Assembly (NCBI RefSeq): GCF_004168625.1
Contig: NZ_SDWW01000014.1
Coordinates: forward strand, 24,512-88,511
Direction of reading: 5' to 3'
Length of the DNA: 64,000 nt
DNA from: Pengzhenrongella frigida
GTDB lineage: Bacteria > Actinomycetota > Actinomycetes > Actinomycetales > Cellulomonadaceae
In this document: positions 17,029 through 25,804 of the stretch, piece by piece
Layout: every line of letters starts with the position of its first letter
How positions within the stretch are numbered: position 1 is the stretch's first letter
The notes under the pieces: model-generated
What the model was told of the DNA's origin: nothing
Database searches by the model: none
What the model saw: only the letters and a program-made list of their open reading frames with translations
Made by a program: the position numbers and the translations under genes

Positions 17029-17088
17029 CCGGCCGACCCGGACCGCCGTTCGCGGGCGGACCCGCCGCCGGCGGGCAATGATGGGCGG

Positions 17089-17709
17089 ATGATCGACAGC
17101 GACGACGGCCCCGCAGTGCACCCGACGGATCCGGACACGCCCGTGGCCCGAGGCATCGTCGTCGGCCCCGACGACCGGGGCTGGGACGAGGCGCGGCCCG
17201 GCGATCGCGCGGCGGTCGCCCGGAGCGAGGACTCGAGCGGCGCTGCCGGGGCCGGCGACGAGCCGGGCGAGAACCCGGCCGAGCTGGTCGACCAGCCCGC
17301 GAAGGTGATGCGGATCGGGACGATGATCAAGCAGCTGCTCGAGGAGGTCCGGAGCGCCCCGCTCGACGAGGCCGCCCGGACCCGGCTGGCCGCCGTGCAC
17401 GAGCGCTCGCTGCACGAGCTGGAAGACGGCCTGTCCCCCGAGCTGGTCGCCGAGCTGCACCGCATCACCCTGCCGCTGGGGGCGGACGGCATCCCGTCGG
17501 ACGCGGAGCTCCGCATCGCCCAGGCGCAGCTCGTCGGTTGGCTCGAGGGCCTGTTCCACGGCATCCAGACCGCGCTCGTCGCGCAGCAGATGGCCGCGCA
17601 GAGCCAGCTCGCCCACATGCGTCGCGGGCTGCCGCCGGGCCTGGAGCTCGCCCCGGGGACCGCCCCGGCGCTCCCGCAGGCGGCCGACGGCCCCGGCCAG
17701 TACCTCTGA
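17089..17709 (+). CDS. bpa: Bacterial proteasome activator Bpa/PafE
   Basis: 206 residues. After a poorly conserved acidic N-terminus (1-65), the conserved helical domain begins QPAKVMRIGTMIKQLLEEVR and contains LHELEDGLSPELVAELHRITLPL. It continues with SDAELRIAQAQLVGWLEGLFHGIQTAL. The protein ends in GQYL, the C-terminal motif that docks into the 20S proteasome alpha ring and opens its gate. Bpa forms a dodecameric ring and feeds unfolded proteins to the proteasome without ATP. The presence of bpa implies that the genome encodes a 20S proteasome, which is not in this window. Confidence 0.95.
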   Translation: MIDSDDGPAVHPTDPDTPVARGIVVGPDDRGWDEARPGDRAAVARSEDSSGAAGAGDEPGENPAELVDQPAKVMRIGTMIKQLLEEVRSAPLDEAARTRLAAVHERSLHELEDGLSPELVAELHRITLPLGADGIPSDAELRIAQAQLVGWLEGLFHGIQTALVAQQMAAQSQLAHMRRGLPPGLELAPGTAPALPQAADGPGQYL

Positions 17710-17725
17710 CCCGCTGACGCGGGCT

Positions 17726-18625
17726 CTACGCGGCGGGCTCGGTCCGCGGTCGACGCGGGGACGGTGCGGTGGTGAGCGCGATCGCCCCCGAGACCGCGAG
17801 GAGGCCCGCGATCTCGAGCGGGGTCGGCAGCTGGCGCAGGACGACGGCGCCCACGACCGCCGCCGTCGCCGGCAGCAGGGCGAGCATGACCGCGAACGTC
17901 GCCGCGCTGACCCGCCGCAGCACGACCTGCTCGATCGCGTAGGGGATCACCGACGAGAGCACCGCGATCCCGAACACGGCGGCCGCCAGTCGCCAGTCGC
18001 CCAGGACGGGCGCGGCTCCGGCCGCGAGGAACGGCGCGAACACGATCGCGCCTGCGGTCATGGCCAGCGAGAGCGACGTCACCCCGGACCCCTTCAGCGC
18101 GACGCGGCGCCCCAGCACGATGTAGCAGGCCCAGCACACGGCCGCCGCGCCGATCGCGACGAGACCGATGACGACGTCGGGCCCGCCACCCTGCGTGAGC
18201 GTGACGCCCGCGAGCAGGGCCACCCCGGCCGCCGCGAGGATGATCCCGATCCGCTCCCGCCGACCCCGGCCGGTGATGGTCGCGACGGCGATCGGCCCGA
18301 TGAACTCGATCGCGACCGCCGTCCCGAGCGGCAGGTGGTCGATGGCGATGTAGAACGTCACGTTCATGGCGGCGAGCACCGAACCGAAGACGGCCACCGC
18401 GACCAGGTCGCGGCGCGACCACCTCGTCCGCCACGGCCGACGCCACCCGAGCAGCACCCCGGCGGCGACGACGATGCGCAGCCACGCGACGTTCGGCGCC
18501 GCGAGCACGGTGAACAGGCCGACGGCCAGCGCGGCACCGAGGTACTGGGTCAGTCCCGAGACGACGAACAGGGCCAGCGCGGGCACCCGGTCGAGGGGGG
18601 AGCCGGGGCCGGGTCGGGGTTGCAC
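17726..18625 (-). CDS. EamA/RhtA-family drug/metabolite exporter
   Basis: 299-residue membrane protein with ten predicted helices arranged as two EamA repeats (about 10-135 and 150-285). Features include the repeat-1 end ATITGRGRRERIGIILAAAGV and repeat-2 IEQVVLRRVSAATFAVMLALLPATAA. The pattern is closest to RhtA, an exporter of threonine and homoserine; the actual substrate is unknown. GTG 18625 was chosen because TACGGT lies exactly six bases before it; GTG 18631 is an alternative. It converges on bpa and has only 16 bp between stops. Confidence 0.85.
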   Translation of the reverse strand: MQPRPGPGSPLDRVPALALFVVSGLTQYLGAALAVGLFTVLAAPNVAWLRIVVAAGVLLGWRRPWRTRWSRRDLVAVAVFGSVLAAMNVTFYIAIDHLPLGTAVAIEFIGPIAVATITGRGRRERIGIILAAAGVALLAGVTLTQGGGPDVVIGLVAIGAAAVCWACYIVLGRRVALKGSGVTSLSLAMTAGAIVFAPFLAAGAAPVLGDWRLAAAVFGIAVLSSVIPYAIEQVVLRRVSAATFAVMLALLPATAAVVGAVVLRQLPTPLEIAGLLAVSGAIALTTAPSPRRPRTEPAA

Positions 18626-18631
18626 GCCCAC

Positions 18632-18637
18632 ACCGTA
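18632..18637 (-). promoter_or_regulatory. Candidate -10 hexamer TACGGT of the EamA gene
   Basis: On the minus strand TACGGT, GTGGGC, then GTG 18625. It matches TAnnnT with six-base spacing to the start codon, as at several other genes in this window. No ribosome binding site is visible. Confidence 0.45.
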
Positions 18638-18690
18638 GTGCGCCGACGCCGCACCCCCGCCGGCCCAGCTCTCGGTCCGAGCTGCCGGTC

Positions 18691-20202
18691 TCAGCTGCCG
18701 GAAGGGTCGACCGTCGCCAGCTCGCGCAGATCGGTGCAGGTGCGCGCGGTGCCGTCCGGCCCGGTCCAGGTCAGGGTCGCCTCCTTGGTGGCGAAGGCGA
18801 CGTCCAGCGCGGCGGTGTGCGCGCCCTCGGTCCAGGTCAGGGTCAGGCGGTCGCCGCCGCCACCGACCGTGCACTCGCCGGCGAAGGCCGGGTGGGTGTT
18901 GCGGAACCGGATCAGCCCGGACAGCGCGGCCACGACAGGTCGGGCCAGGTCGCTGTCGATCTCGGCGCGCGTGTAGCTGTGCCGGTTGATGTCGCGGCCG
19001 ACGCCGGAGCGGGCCAGCAGGTCCATGTCGTTGCCGCCGGCCAGCAGCCCGACGTAGTACACCTGCGGGATCCCCGGCGTAAAGAACTGCACGGCGCGGG
19101 CGATGAGGTAGGCGCGGTCGTCCCGGCCGAGCGCGTCGTAGTAGGTGCAGTTGACCTGATAGACGTCGAGGTTGGACGCGGCCCAGCCGGTCGCCTTGCG
19201 CGAGCTTCCACCGGAGCGCTCGTGGATGCCCTCGACGAGATCGTGCACCTGGTCGGGGGTGAGCAGGCCGGGGCGGCCGTCGCCCATCTGGTCGGGGCCG
19301 ACGTCGATCACCCCGATCCCGTCGTGGGTGTCGAGCACCGTGACGGCGTTCGCCGGGCGCACGTCGAGCCACCGGTGCAACGGGGCGGCGTCGCCCGTGG
19401 ACAACGAGTGCAGCAGCAGGGGCGGCAGTGCGAAGTCGTACACCCGGTCCACCGCGGAACCGATGGCGATCTGACGCTCGAAGTGGGCGTGGATCTCGAC
19501 CAGCACCTGCACCCCCAGCTCCCGCGCCCGAGCCGTGAGCTCATCGATGAACCCGAACGTCTGCGGGGTCATGAACGACGACGTGCCGGCCGACTTGATC
19601 GCGTAGCCCACCGCGTCGAGCCGCACCATGGACACACCGCCCTGCGCCAGCGTCGTCAGCACCCGGTCGAGGTAGGCGCGAGCCGTCGGGTTGGCAAGGT
19701 TGAGGTCGATCTGCTGGCTGGTGAAGGTCGTCCACACGAGGCGCTTGCGCCTTCCGAGCGTGAGGACGGCGAACGGCAGGCCCGGGCGTGGGCGGTAGAT
19801 CCCGACCAGGTCGGCCTCGGTCGCGCCCAGCGGGTAGACGTCGTCCATGGTGAGGAACATCCCCGCGTGCGGGGACTCGTCGCCGCGGGCCACCACGTCC
19901 CGGAACTCCGCCGAGTCGGCCGAGACGTGGTTGACGATGAGGTCGACCATCAGCGTGTACTCGGCACCCAGCGCGCGCACGTCGTCCCAGGTACCGAGCC
20001 GCGGGTCGACCGCCGCATGGTCCATCGGGTCGAAGCCGGCATCGGCGCCGTCGAACGGGGTGAAGAACGGCAGGATGTGCACCCCCGTGAACAGCCCCGC
20101 CATCGGCCCGTCCAGGATCTCCCGGAGCTGCGCGAGGCTGCCCCCGAGCCGGTCCGCATACGCAATCAGCTGGACGCCTTCGCGTGCCTGTGCCGTGTCC
20201 AT
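18691..20202 (-). CDS. Sucrose phosphorylase (GH13 subfamily 18)
   Basis: 503-residue cytoplasmic glucosyltransferase that splits sucrose with phosphate to alpha-glucose-1-phosphate and fructose. The sequence follows the Bifidobacterium adolescentis enzyme closely: VHILPFFTPFDGADAGFDP (41-59), IYRPRPGLPF and NLDVYQVNCTYYDALG. The nucleophile is D196 in VRLDAVGY, the acid/base E236 in LVEIHAH and the stabiliser D294 in LDTHDG. Its length matches the family. It lies downstream of two sugar permease genes and a binding-protein gene on the same strand, so imported sucrose is the likely substrate. Activity on other glucosides cannot be excluded. Confidence 0.93.
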   Translation of the reverse strand: MDTAQAREGVQLIAYADRLGGSLAQLREILDGPMAGLFTGVHILPFFTPFDGADAGFDPMDHAAVDPRLGTWDDVRALGAEYTLMVDLIVNHVSADSAEFRDVVARGDESPHAGMFLTMDDVYPLGATEADLVGIYRPRPGLPFAVLTLGRRKRLVWTTFTSQQIDLNLANPTARAYLDRVLTTLAQGGVSMVRLDAVGYAIKSAGTSSFMTPQTFGFIDELTARARELGVQVLVEIHAHFERQIAIGSAVDRVYDFALPPLLLHSLSTGDAAPLHRWLDVRPANAVTVLDTHDGIGVIDVGPDQMGDGRPGLLTPDQVHDLVEGIHERSGGSSRKATGWAASNLDVYQVNCTYYDALGRDDRAYLIARAVQFFTPGIPQVYYVGLLAGGNDMDLLARSGVGRDINRHSYTRAEIDSDLARPVVAALSGLIRFRNTHPAFAGECTVGGGGDRLTLTWTEGAHTAALDVAFATKEATLTWTGPDGTARTCTDLRELATVDPSGS

Positions 20203-20261
20203 GCCACTCGCTTTCGGTGCCGAAGGTCAATGGGCGATGCGCGTGAGCGGGCGCAAGATCC

Positions 20262-20301
20262 GCGCGCCTGCGCGGTGTCGGTCGTGCGCGCCTGCGCGGT
20301 G
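20262..20301. repeat. 16-bp direct repeat upstream of sucrose phosphorylase
   Basis: GCGCGCCTGCGCGGTG occurs at 20262-20277 and 20286-20301 with a 24-bp period. It sits in the 162-bp gap between the sucrose phosphorylase start (20202) and the permease stop (20365). The period of about two helical turns would suit a protein-binding pair, but GC-rich slippage is also possible. Confidence 0.6.
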
Positions 20302-20364
20302 AAACAGCGATCGGCCCGCGCTCCGCACTCGATGCGGGACGCGGACCGACCGGTTGAGCCGGGG

Positions 20365-21300
20365 TCAGCCCTTGAGCCCGCCCGCGAGCAGGCCGCGGAC
20401 GAAGTACCGCTGCAGGGCGATGAACACCACGACCGGGACGATGATCGCGACGAACGAGCCCGCGGAGAGCAGGTGCCACGCGGTGTCGCGGGTACCGCTC
20501 AGGTTGGCCAGGCCCACCGTGATCGGCGCAACCGCCGTCCCGCCACCCGCGAAGGTGAGCGCGACGAGCAGGTCGTTCCAGACCCAGAGGAACTGGAAGA
20601 TGCCGAAAGCCGCGATCGCCGGCTTCATGAGCGGCAGCAGCACCCGGAACAGGATCTTCACGTGTCCGGCGCCATCCATGCGCGCCGCCTCGATGAGCTC
20701 CTTCGGGATCTCCTTCATGAAGTTGTGCAGGATGAAGATCGCCAGCGGGAGCGCGAAGATCGAGTGGGACAGCCAGATCGTCCAGAACGTCCCTGCGAGC
20801 CCGGCGTCCACGTACAGGGTGAGCAGCGGGATCAGGGTGACCTGGATGGGCACGATCTGCAGCGCGAAGACGGCCACGAACAGCGCGTTCCGACCGCGGA
20901 AGTCGATCCAGGCGAACGCGTACGCCGCCAGGATCGCGAGGCAGATCGGGATGATCACTGCCGGGATGACGATGACGAACGAGTTGACGAAGTAGGCCCC
21001 CAGCCCCGAGGAACCCTCGGTGCTGAGCACCGCCTTGTAGTTGTCCAGGGTCGTCTCGGGATTGGCGAAGAAGGTCCACCACCCGGAGGTCTTGATCGCG
21101 AGCTCCGGACGGAAGGACGTGACCAGCAGTCCGAACGTCGGGACCGTCCAGAGGAACGCGAGGACCACGGCGACGAAGGACGCCCACGGCGACGTGAGCT
21201 TCTTCTTGGCATTGATCGCTGCTCGACCGGCAGCCGACCGGGCCTGGAGCGCGGCCCGCTCCTCAGGCGTGAGATCGAGCTGGGGCGTGACGGTGCTCAT
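20365..21300 (-). CDS. Sugar ABC transporter permease, MalG type
   Basis: 311-residue inner-membrane permease of the CUT1 family with six helices. The cytoplasmic ATPase-contacting EAA loop reads ELIEAARMDGAGHVKILFRVLLPLMKP. The C-terminus RYFVRGLLAGGLKG is typical of MalG-type subunits. It has a longer N-terminal cytoplasmic stretch (1-40) with charged residues. Its start overlaps the MalF-type gene stop by four bases. No ATPase gene is in the locus; actinobacterial CUT1 importers often share the MsiK ATPase encoded elsewhere. Confidence 0.93.
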   Translation of the reverse strand: MSTVTPQLDLTPEERAALQARSAAGRAAINAKKKLTSPWASFVAVVLAFLWTVPTFGLLVTSFRPELAIKTSGWWTFFANPETTLDNYKAVLSTEGSSGLGAYFVNSFVIVIPAVIIPICLAILAAYAFAWIDFRGRNALFVAVFALQIVPIQVTLIPLLTLYVDAGLAGTFWTIWLSHSIFALPLAIFILHNFMKEIPKELIEAARMDGAGHVKILFRVLLPLMKPAIAAFGIFQFLWVWNDLLVALTFAGGGTAVAPITVGLANLSGTRDTAWHLLSAGSFVAIIVPVVVFIALQRYFVRGLLAGGLKG

Positions 21301-22262
21301 CGTGCCTCCGATGCGCGCAGCTGGTGGACGTTGTAGACCACGATGGGAACGACCAGGACGAAGAGCAGCACGGCCAGCGCGGCACCGAGCCCCTGGTTGT
21401 CGCTGCGGAAGCTCTGCGAGTAGAACTCGTTCGCCACCACACTGGTGTCGAACTGCCCACCGGTCATCGTGCGGACGATGTCGAAGACCTTCAGCGTGGC
21501 GATCGAGATCGTGGTCATCACCACGACGACCGACGGGCGGATGGCGGGCAGCGTCACGAACCGGAACATCTCGAACGGGTTCACCCCGTCGAGGCGGGCG
21601 GCTTCGATGACGTCGTCAGGGATCGCCTTGATCGACGCCGACAGGATGGTCATCGCAAACCCGGCCTGGATCCAGATCATCACCACGATGAGGAAGAGGG
21701 TGTTGAACGGGGTGCTGATCAAGAATTGTTGGGGTGGTAGCCCGACCCACACCAGAATCTGGTTGAGCAGGCCGATCTGGTTGACGTTGGGCTGGTCGGG
21801 CCGGAAGGCGTAGACGAACTTCCAGATGACCGAGGCGGCGACGAACGAGATGGCCATCGGCAGGAAGATGAGGGCCTTCGCCGGTCCCTCCCCGCGGGCA
21901 CCGTCCACGAGGATCGCGTAGAGCAGCCCGATGGCGGTCGCGACGAAGGGGGTGATCAACACCCAGATCGCGGTGTTCCGCAGCACGATGAGCTGCTCGG
22001 CCGAACCGAAGATCGTCTCGTAGTTGCCGAGCCCGATGAACGACGTGCCGGCCGCGTCGAAGAAGGAATAGAAGATCGTGCGAACTGCGGGGTAGAGCAG
22101 CCCGACCGTCAGCATGATGGCGGTCGGCAGGAGAAACAGGAATGCCACCCGCTTACCGCTGGTGCGCTCTGATCGCCCGGCGATGAAGAGGATGACCCCC
22201 ACCACGGCGACGAAAATCAGAATCGCGAGAGCCATGGTCAGGAACTTCGTTGCGATGTCCAT
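21297..22262 (-). CDS. Sugar ABC transporter permease, MalF type
   Basis: 321-residue CUT1 permease. It has an N-terminal anchor helix (about 8-28), then RVAFLFLLPTAIMLTVGLLYPA at the start of the core. The EAA loop is VIEAARLDGVNPFEMFRFVTLPAIRPS. A segment at about 165-195 (PDQPNVNQIGLLNQILVWVG) is the periplasmic region seen in glucoside-type systems. It follows the binding-protein gene across a strong hairpin and overlaps the next permease by four bases. Confidence 0.92.
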   Translation of the reverse strand: MDIATKFLTMALAILIFVAVVGVILFIAGRSERTSGKRVAFLFLLPTAIMLTVGLLYPAVRTIFYSFFDAAGTSFIGLGNYETIFGSAEQLIVLRNTAIWVLITPFVATAIGLLYAILVDGARGEGPAKALIFLPMAISFVAASVIWKFVYAFRPDQPNVNQIGLLNQILVWVGLPPQQFLISTPFNTLFLIVVMIWIQAGFAMTILSASIKAIPDDVIEAARLDGVNPFEMFRFVTLPAIRPSVVVVMTTISIATLKVFDIVRTMTGGQFDTSVVANEFYSQSFRSDNQGLGAALAVLLFVLVVPIVVYNVHQLRASEAR

Positions 22263-22298
22263 CTGAGCCCATCACCTCCTCGTGAGAGCGAACGGGTG

Positions 22299-22336
22299 CC
22301 CGGGCGTGCACGCTGCGCTAGCCGTGCACGCCCGGG
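22299..22336 (-). terminator. Intercistronic hairpin between binding-protein and permease genes
   Basis: Perfect 14-bp arms CCCGGGCGTGCACG (22299-22312) and its complement (22323-22336) with a 10-nt loop lie between the lipoprotein stop (22374) and permease start (22262). In sugar importers such hairpins protect the 3' end of the binding-protein message or partly stop transcription, so that far more binding protein than permease is made. That role is inference from position. Confidence 0.8.
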
Positions 22337-22373
22337 TTGTCCCGAAGATCAGTCAATCAGGGTGGTCAAACGA

Positions 22374-23732
22374 TCAGGAAGCGGGCCACGCCGCTTCGAT
22401 GTTGTCGACCGTCTCCTTCGTGCTCTGACCGGTGATCCAGTTGGTGGACTGCTTCCAGAACGCGTTCGAGCCGATGGCCGCCGGCATCATGTCGGAACCA
22501 TCGAAACGGAAGACCGCGTTCGGGTCCTGGAGAATCGTCGCCGCGAGCTTGTCGACGGGGCTCACCAGGTTGGCGACCTCAAGGCCCTTGTTGGCGCTGA
22601 CCCAGCCACCGGCCGGGCTTGCGATGGCCTTGTTGTTGGCCCAGAGATCGGTCGAGAGGTAGGTCTGGAAGGCCGCGACCTCGGGCCGGTCGGCGAATGC
22701 GAGCACGAACTCGCCACCACCGAGAACCGGCTTGACGTCTTCGGTCTCACCCGGGAGGTAGAACGCGAACACGTCGCCGTCCTCGGAGACGTTCGTCCCT
22801 TCCGGGAAGTTGGCCGCGTAGAAGCTGGCCTGACGGTGCAGCGAGCAGGTGCCCTCGAGGATCGGCAGTCCGCCGTCCTGGAACGCCGTCGCCGCGATGC
22901 TGTTCACGTCGCCGAGCCCACCGTTCACGAACGCCGGGTTCTTCAGGTAGGCACCGACGCCGTCGAGCGCTGCGGTCGGGGCCTCCGAGTTGAACGCGAT
23001 CTCGTGGTTGACCCACTGGTCGTAGACGTCCGGCCCGGACAGACGGAGCATGAAGTCCTCCATCCAGTCGGTGATCGGCCAACCGGTGGCCTCACCGCTG
23101 CCGATGCCGGCGCACCACGGCACCTTGCCGTCCGCCACCATCTGCTCCGTGAGAGCCATCAGGTCGTCGAGCGTCGTCGGGATCTCGTAGCCGGCGTCGG
23201 CGAACTCGGTCGGGGAGTACCAGACGAGCGACTTCACGTTGGCACCGAGGGGCGCCGCGTAGACCTTGCCGTCGACCGTGGCGTAGCCCTTCCAGTCCTC
23301 GCCCCAGAACTCGTCGATGTTGTCGACGACGGTCTGCGGGGCCTCAACTGCGGCGCCGGTCGCGACCAGCTGGTTGAGCAGACCCGGCTGCGGCACGTAT
23401 GCGATGTCGGGCGGGTTGCCCGCCTTGGCGCGGACCAGGACCTGGGTCTCGAACGCCTTGTCGCCCACGTACTCGATCGTGGCGCCGGTGCACTCTTCGA
23501 ACGGCTTGTAGGAATCGATCTGGGGCGTGTCCTCGGGGGTCACGATGCTCGTGTAGACGCTGACCGTCTTTCCGGACAGGTCGCCGTACGACTCGTAGGC
23601 CGCGCAGTCCCCACTGGCAGCGGTCGTTTCGTCACCGCCGGAATCCCCGCCGGAACACGCCGTCAGGACGAGGGCGAACCCCAGCCCCCCTGATACCGCC
23701 GCAAGAATGCGACGAGAGCGAATGCTGGACAT
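22374..23732 (-). CDS. Sugar ABC transporter substrate-binding lipoprotein
   Basis: 452 residues. The signal peptide (about 1-26) ends in a lipobox, VLTACSGG, with Cys at about 26, so it is anchored in the membrane. The mature protein is a CUT1-type solute-binding protein (MalE/SBP family 1). It has DIAYVPQPGLLNQLVATG and GLEVANLVSPVDK with WKQSTNWITGQST near the end. It resembles alpha-glucoside binding proteins. ATG 23732 has GGAGG seven bases upstream. It is the first gene of the importer-sucrose phosphorylase operon and lies just downstream of the 16-bp operator. Confidence 0.93.
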   Translation of the reverse strand: MSSIRSRRILAAVSGGLGFALVLTACSGGDSGGDETTAASGDCAAYESYGDLSGKTVSVYTSIVTPEDTPQIDSYKPFEECTGATIEYVGDKAFETQVLVRAKAGNPPDIAYVPQPGLLNQLVATGAAVEAPQTVVDNIDEFWGEDWKGYATVDGKVYAAPLGANVKSLVWYSPTEFADAGYEIPTTLDDLMALTEQMVADGKVPWCAGIGSGEATGWPITDWMEDFMLRLSGPDVYDQWVNHEIAFNSEAPTAALDGVGAYLKNPAFVNGGLGDVNSIAATAFQDGGLPILEGTCSLHRQASFYAANFPEGTNVSEDGDVFAFYLPGETEDVKPVLGGGEFVLAFADRPEVAAFQTYLSTDLWANNKAIASPAGGWVSANKGLEVANLVSPVDKLAATILQDPNAVFRFDGSDMMPAAIGSNAFWKQSTNWITGQSTKETVDNIEAAWPAS

Positions 23733-23807
23733 CTGGTGACCTCCACTGCGTTGTGGTCTTCGGCGGCTCGTACGGAACGATCTTGGTCCCGTAAGTGCCT
23801 TCGCCCC

Positions 23808-23823
23808 ATGTAAGCGCTTACAT
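23808..23823. promoter_or_regulatory. LacI-family operator upstream of the sucrose operon
   Basis: ATGTAAGCGCTTACAT is a perfect 16-bp palindrome with the central AGCGCT common in LacI/GalR-type operators. It is 76 bp before the binding-protein start and 47 bp beyond the LacI gene stop. A looser half, GTAAGTG, lies at 23791. The LacI protein encoded next to it is the natural ligand. Confidence 0.85.
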
Positions 23824-23869
23824 CGCAACGGCGCAAGCCAGAACACGCCACAACTGGATAACAATTCGG

Positions 23870-24889
23870 TCACATTCCGTGGGCCGCCCGGGGAGGGCCG
23901 GTCGAACCCCGATCCAGGAGGGTGGTCTGGTAGACGACGTCGCCCGGCACAGCCCCCCCGGCGATCAGCTCGAGCAGCAGGGTCGCAGCCTTGGCGCCCT
24001 CCTCGACGGCCGGCTGGACCATCGTCGTCAGCCGTACCAGCTCGCCCAGGTCGTGGCCGTCGACCCCCACCACGGACAGGTCCTGGGGCACCTGCAGACC
24101 CAGGTCCCGCGCCGCGAGGATCGCGCCCATCGCCATCTCGTCGGACGCGGCGAAGATCGCGGTCACGTCCGGGCACTGCCGAAAGAGCTGGTGCATCGAC
24201 TCGCGACCGCCGTCGAGGTCGAAGTGCCCGTGCACCTCGAGCTGCGGGTCGGCGGGGATCCCGGCGTCCGCGAGCGCGGCGAGCCAACCGCGGCGTCGGG
24301 CCACGGGCGGTGAGAACGGCGTGATGTCGTCGGGCGATCCGCTGATGTGCCCGATCCGCCGATGCCCCAGGTCGATGAGGTGCTGGGTCGCCGTGCGACC
24401 GGTGGCGAGGTCGTCGAGGCGGACGGTGACCTGACCCGGGACGCTGGACCCGATGAAGATCATCGGGTGCCCCAGGCCCAGCAGGGAGACGACCTCGGAG
24501 TCGTCGAGCGGGAATCCCACCACGAGGATGCCGTCGACCCGACGACGCAGCACGTCCGGGTCGACCCGCAGCCGGGGGACCTTTCGGGAGACCTCGAAGG
24601 TGTGCAGGAGCGCGTCGTAGCCCTGCGCGCGCAGCGCCTGCTCCGCGCCCTCGATCACGTTCGAGAAGAACCAGTGGTTGACCCACGGGGTCAGCAGGCC
24701 GATCGTCCGGGTCCGCCCGGAGGCGAGGGAGGCGGCCGACGGCGACGCGACGTACCCGAGCTGTGCGGCCGCGGACCGGACCCGCTCACGCGTGGCCACC
24801 GAGACGTTCGGGAGTCCACGAAGCGCACGGGAGACGGTCGCCGTCGAGACTCCGGCAACCCGGGCAACTTCATCGATGCCATGCGCCAC
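23870..24889 (-). CDS. LacI-family transcriptional regulator
   Basis: 339-residue regulator. The N-terminal helix-turn-helix is IDEVARVAGVSTATVSRAL with the hinge-helix sequence PSAASLASGRTRTIGLL. A periplasmic-binding-protein-like effector domain follows (about 60-330), with the SVVGVDGHDLGEL block typical of the family. GTG 24889 places the HTH at residue 5, as in the family; GTG 24937 would add 16 residues. It probably represses the adjacent sugar operon through the palindrome at 23808. The inducer could be sucrose or another glucoside; sequence does not tell. Confidence 0.9.
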   Translation of the reverse strand: MAHGIDEVARVAGVSTATVSRALRGLPNVSVATRERVRSAAAQLGYVASPSAASLASGRTRTIGLLTPWVNHWFFSNVIEGAEQALRAQGYDALLHTFEVSRKVPRLRVDPDVLRRRVDGILVVGFPLDDSEVVSLLGLGHPMIFIGSSVPGQVTVRLDDLATGRTATQHLIDLGHRRIGHISGSPDDITPFSPPVARRRGWLAALADAGIPADPQLEVHGHFDLDGGRESMHQLFRQCPDVTAIFAASDEMAMGAILAARDLGLQVPQDLSVVGVDGHDLGELVRLTTMVQPAVEEGAKAATLLLELIAGGAVPGDVVYQTTLLDRGSTGPPRAAHGM

Positions 24890-24943
24890 GTTCGCGACTG
24901 TGCCACTCGCCAGGGGCAGCCGTCCACCCGGATCCACGGGGGT

Positions 24944-25804
24944 TCAGCGCAGCAGGCTACGGAGCACGTCGAGCGCGCCGTCGTCGTCGATCGTGCCCGT
25001 GACCTCGTCAGCGACCTCGCGGACCGGCTGCGGGGCATGCCCCATCGCGACCCCGCGGGCGGCCCAGTCGATCATCTGCAGGTCGTTGCTGCCGTCCCCG
25101 ATCGCGACCGTGCGGGCGGGCTCGACGCCCAGCCGTCGCCGGACCACCTCGAGCGCGCTGGCCTTCGTGACCCCCTTCGGGGCGATGTCCATCCAGGCCG
25201 TCCAGCCGACCGCGTAGGTCACCTCGTCGAGGCCCATCCGGTGGACGAGGTCGTGGAAGTCGGTGCTCGTGTGGTCCGGGCTCCGCACGACGAGGCGGGT
25301 GACGTGCTCGCTCCAGAGGTCCTCGAGATCGACGACCTCGTGGTGCCCGCTGAGCTCACCCGTGGGGAAGAGCTTGTTCATCCGGAACCCCGAGTCGAGG
25401 TCCTCGACCGCGAAGTGCGCGTCCGGCAGCTCGGCGTGCATGAGCCGCAGCGCCGGGCCGGGATCGAACGTGATGCGGTCCGTGACCTCGTACCCGGTCT
25501 CGGCCCCGGGGTCGAGACGCAGCGTGACCGCCCCGTTGGACGACACCGCCCAGCCGTCGGTGAGCCCGAGCTCGTGCGCGACGGGCACGGTCGCGTGGAC
25601 CGATCGCCCGGTCGCCAGCACGAGGTGCGCGCCGGCGTGCCGCAGCTCGGCGACCACGCCGCGCAGGTCGGCGGAGATCTCGCCGTCGTACGTCATCAGG
25701 GTGCCGTCGATGTCCAGCGCGACGAGCATCGGGCCGGAGCCGACCAGCCCGGCGCGGCCCACGCCCTGACCGACGTCCGGTCGCTCGCCCCGGGGTGGGC
25801 TCAT
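24944..25804 (-). CDS. HAD-superfamily hydrolase, Cof type
   Basis: 286 residues. HAD motif I is [13 protein letters not shown], motif II lies in LVLATGRS, motif III is the lysine in [11 protein letters not shown], and motif IV is [15 protein letters not shown]2B cap sits between motifs II and III, as in Cof/YidA sugar phosphatases. The start is ATG 25804, overlapping the serS stop as ATGA; an internal ATG at 25729 directly before LVALDIDG is possible. The serS-HAD pair recurs in actinobacteria, but the substrate is not known. Confidence 0.88.
   Translation of the reverse strand: MSPPRGERPDVGQGVGRAGLVGSGPMLVALDIDGTLMTYDGEISADLRGVVAELRHAGAHLVLATGRSVHATVPVAHELGLTDGWAVSSNGAVTLRLDPGAETGYEVTDRITFDPGPALRLMHAELPDAHFAVEDLDSGFRMNKLFPTGELSGHHEVVDLEDLWSEHVTRLVVRSPDHTSTDFHDLVHRMGLDEVTYAVGWTAWMDIAPKGVTKASALEVVRRRLGVEPARTVAIGDGSNDLQMIDWAARGVAMGHAPQPVREVADEVTGTIDDDGALDVLRSLLR

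Noticed and set aside
18817..21336. 839-codon plus-strand frame opposite sucrose phosphorylase and permease
   Set aside because: Low-complexity composition and complete overlap with two well-recognised minus-strand genes; no motif or ribosome binding site.
16051..24889. Secondary-metabolite gene cluster or genomic island around the sucrose locus
   Set aside because: No biosynthetic core enzyme, integrase or base-composition shift is visible; genes look like ordinary carbon metabolism.
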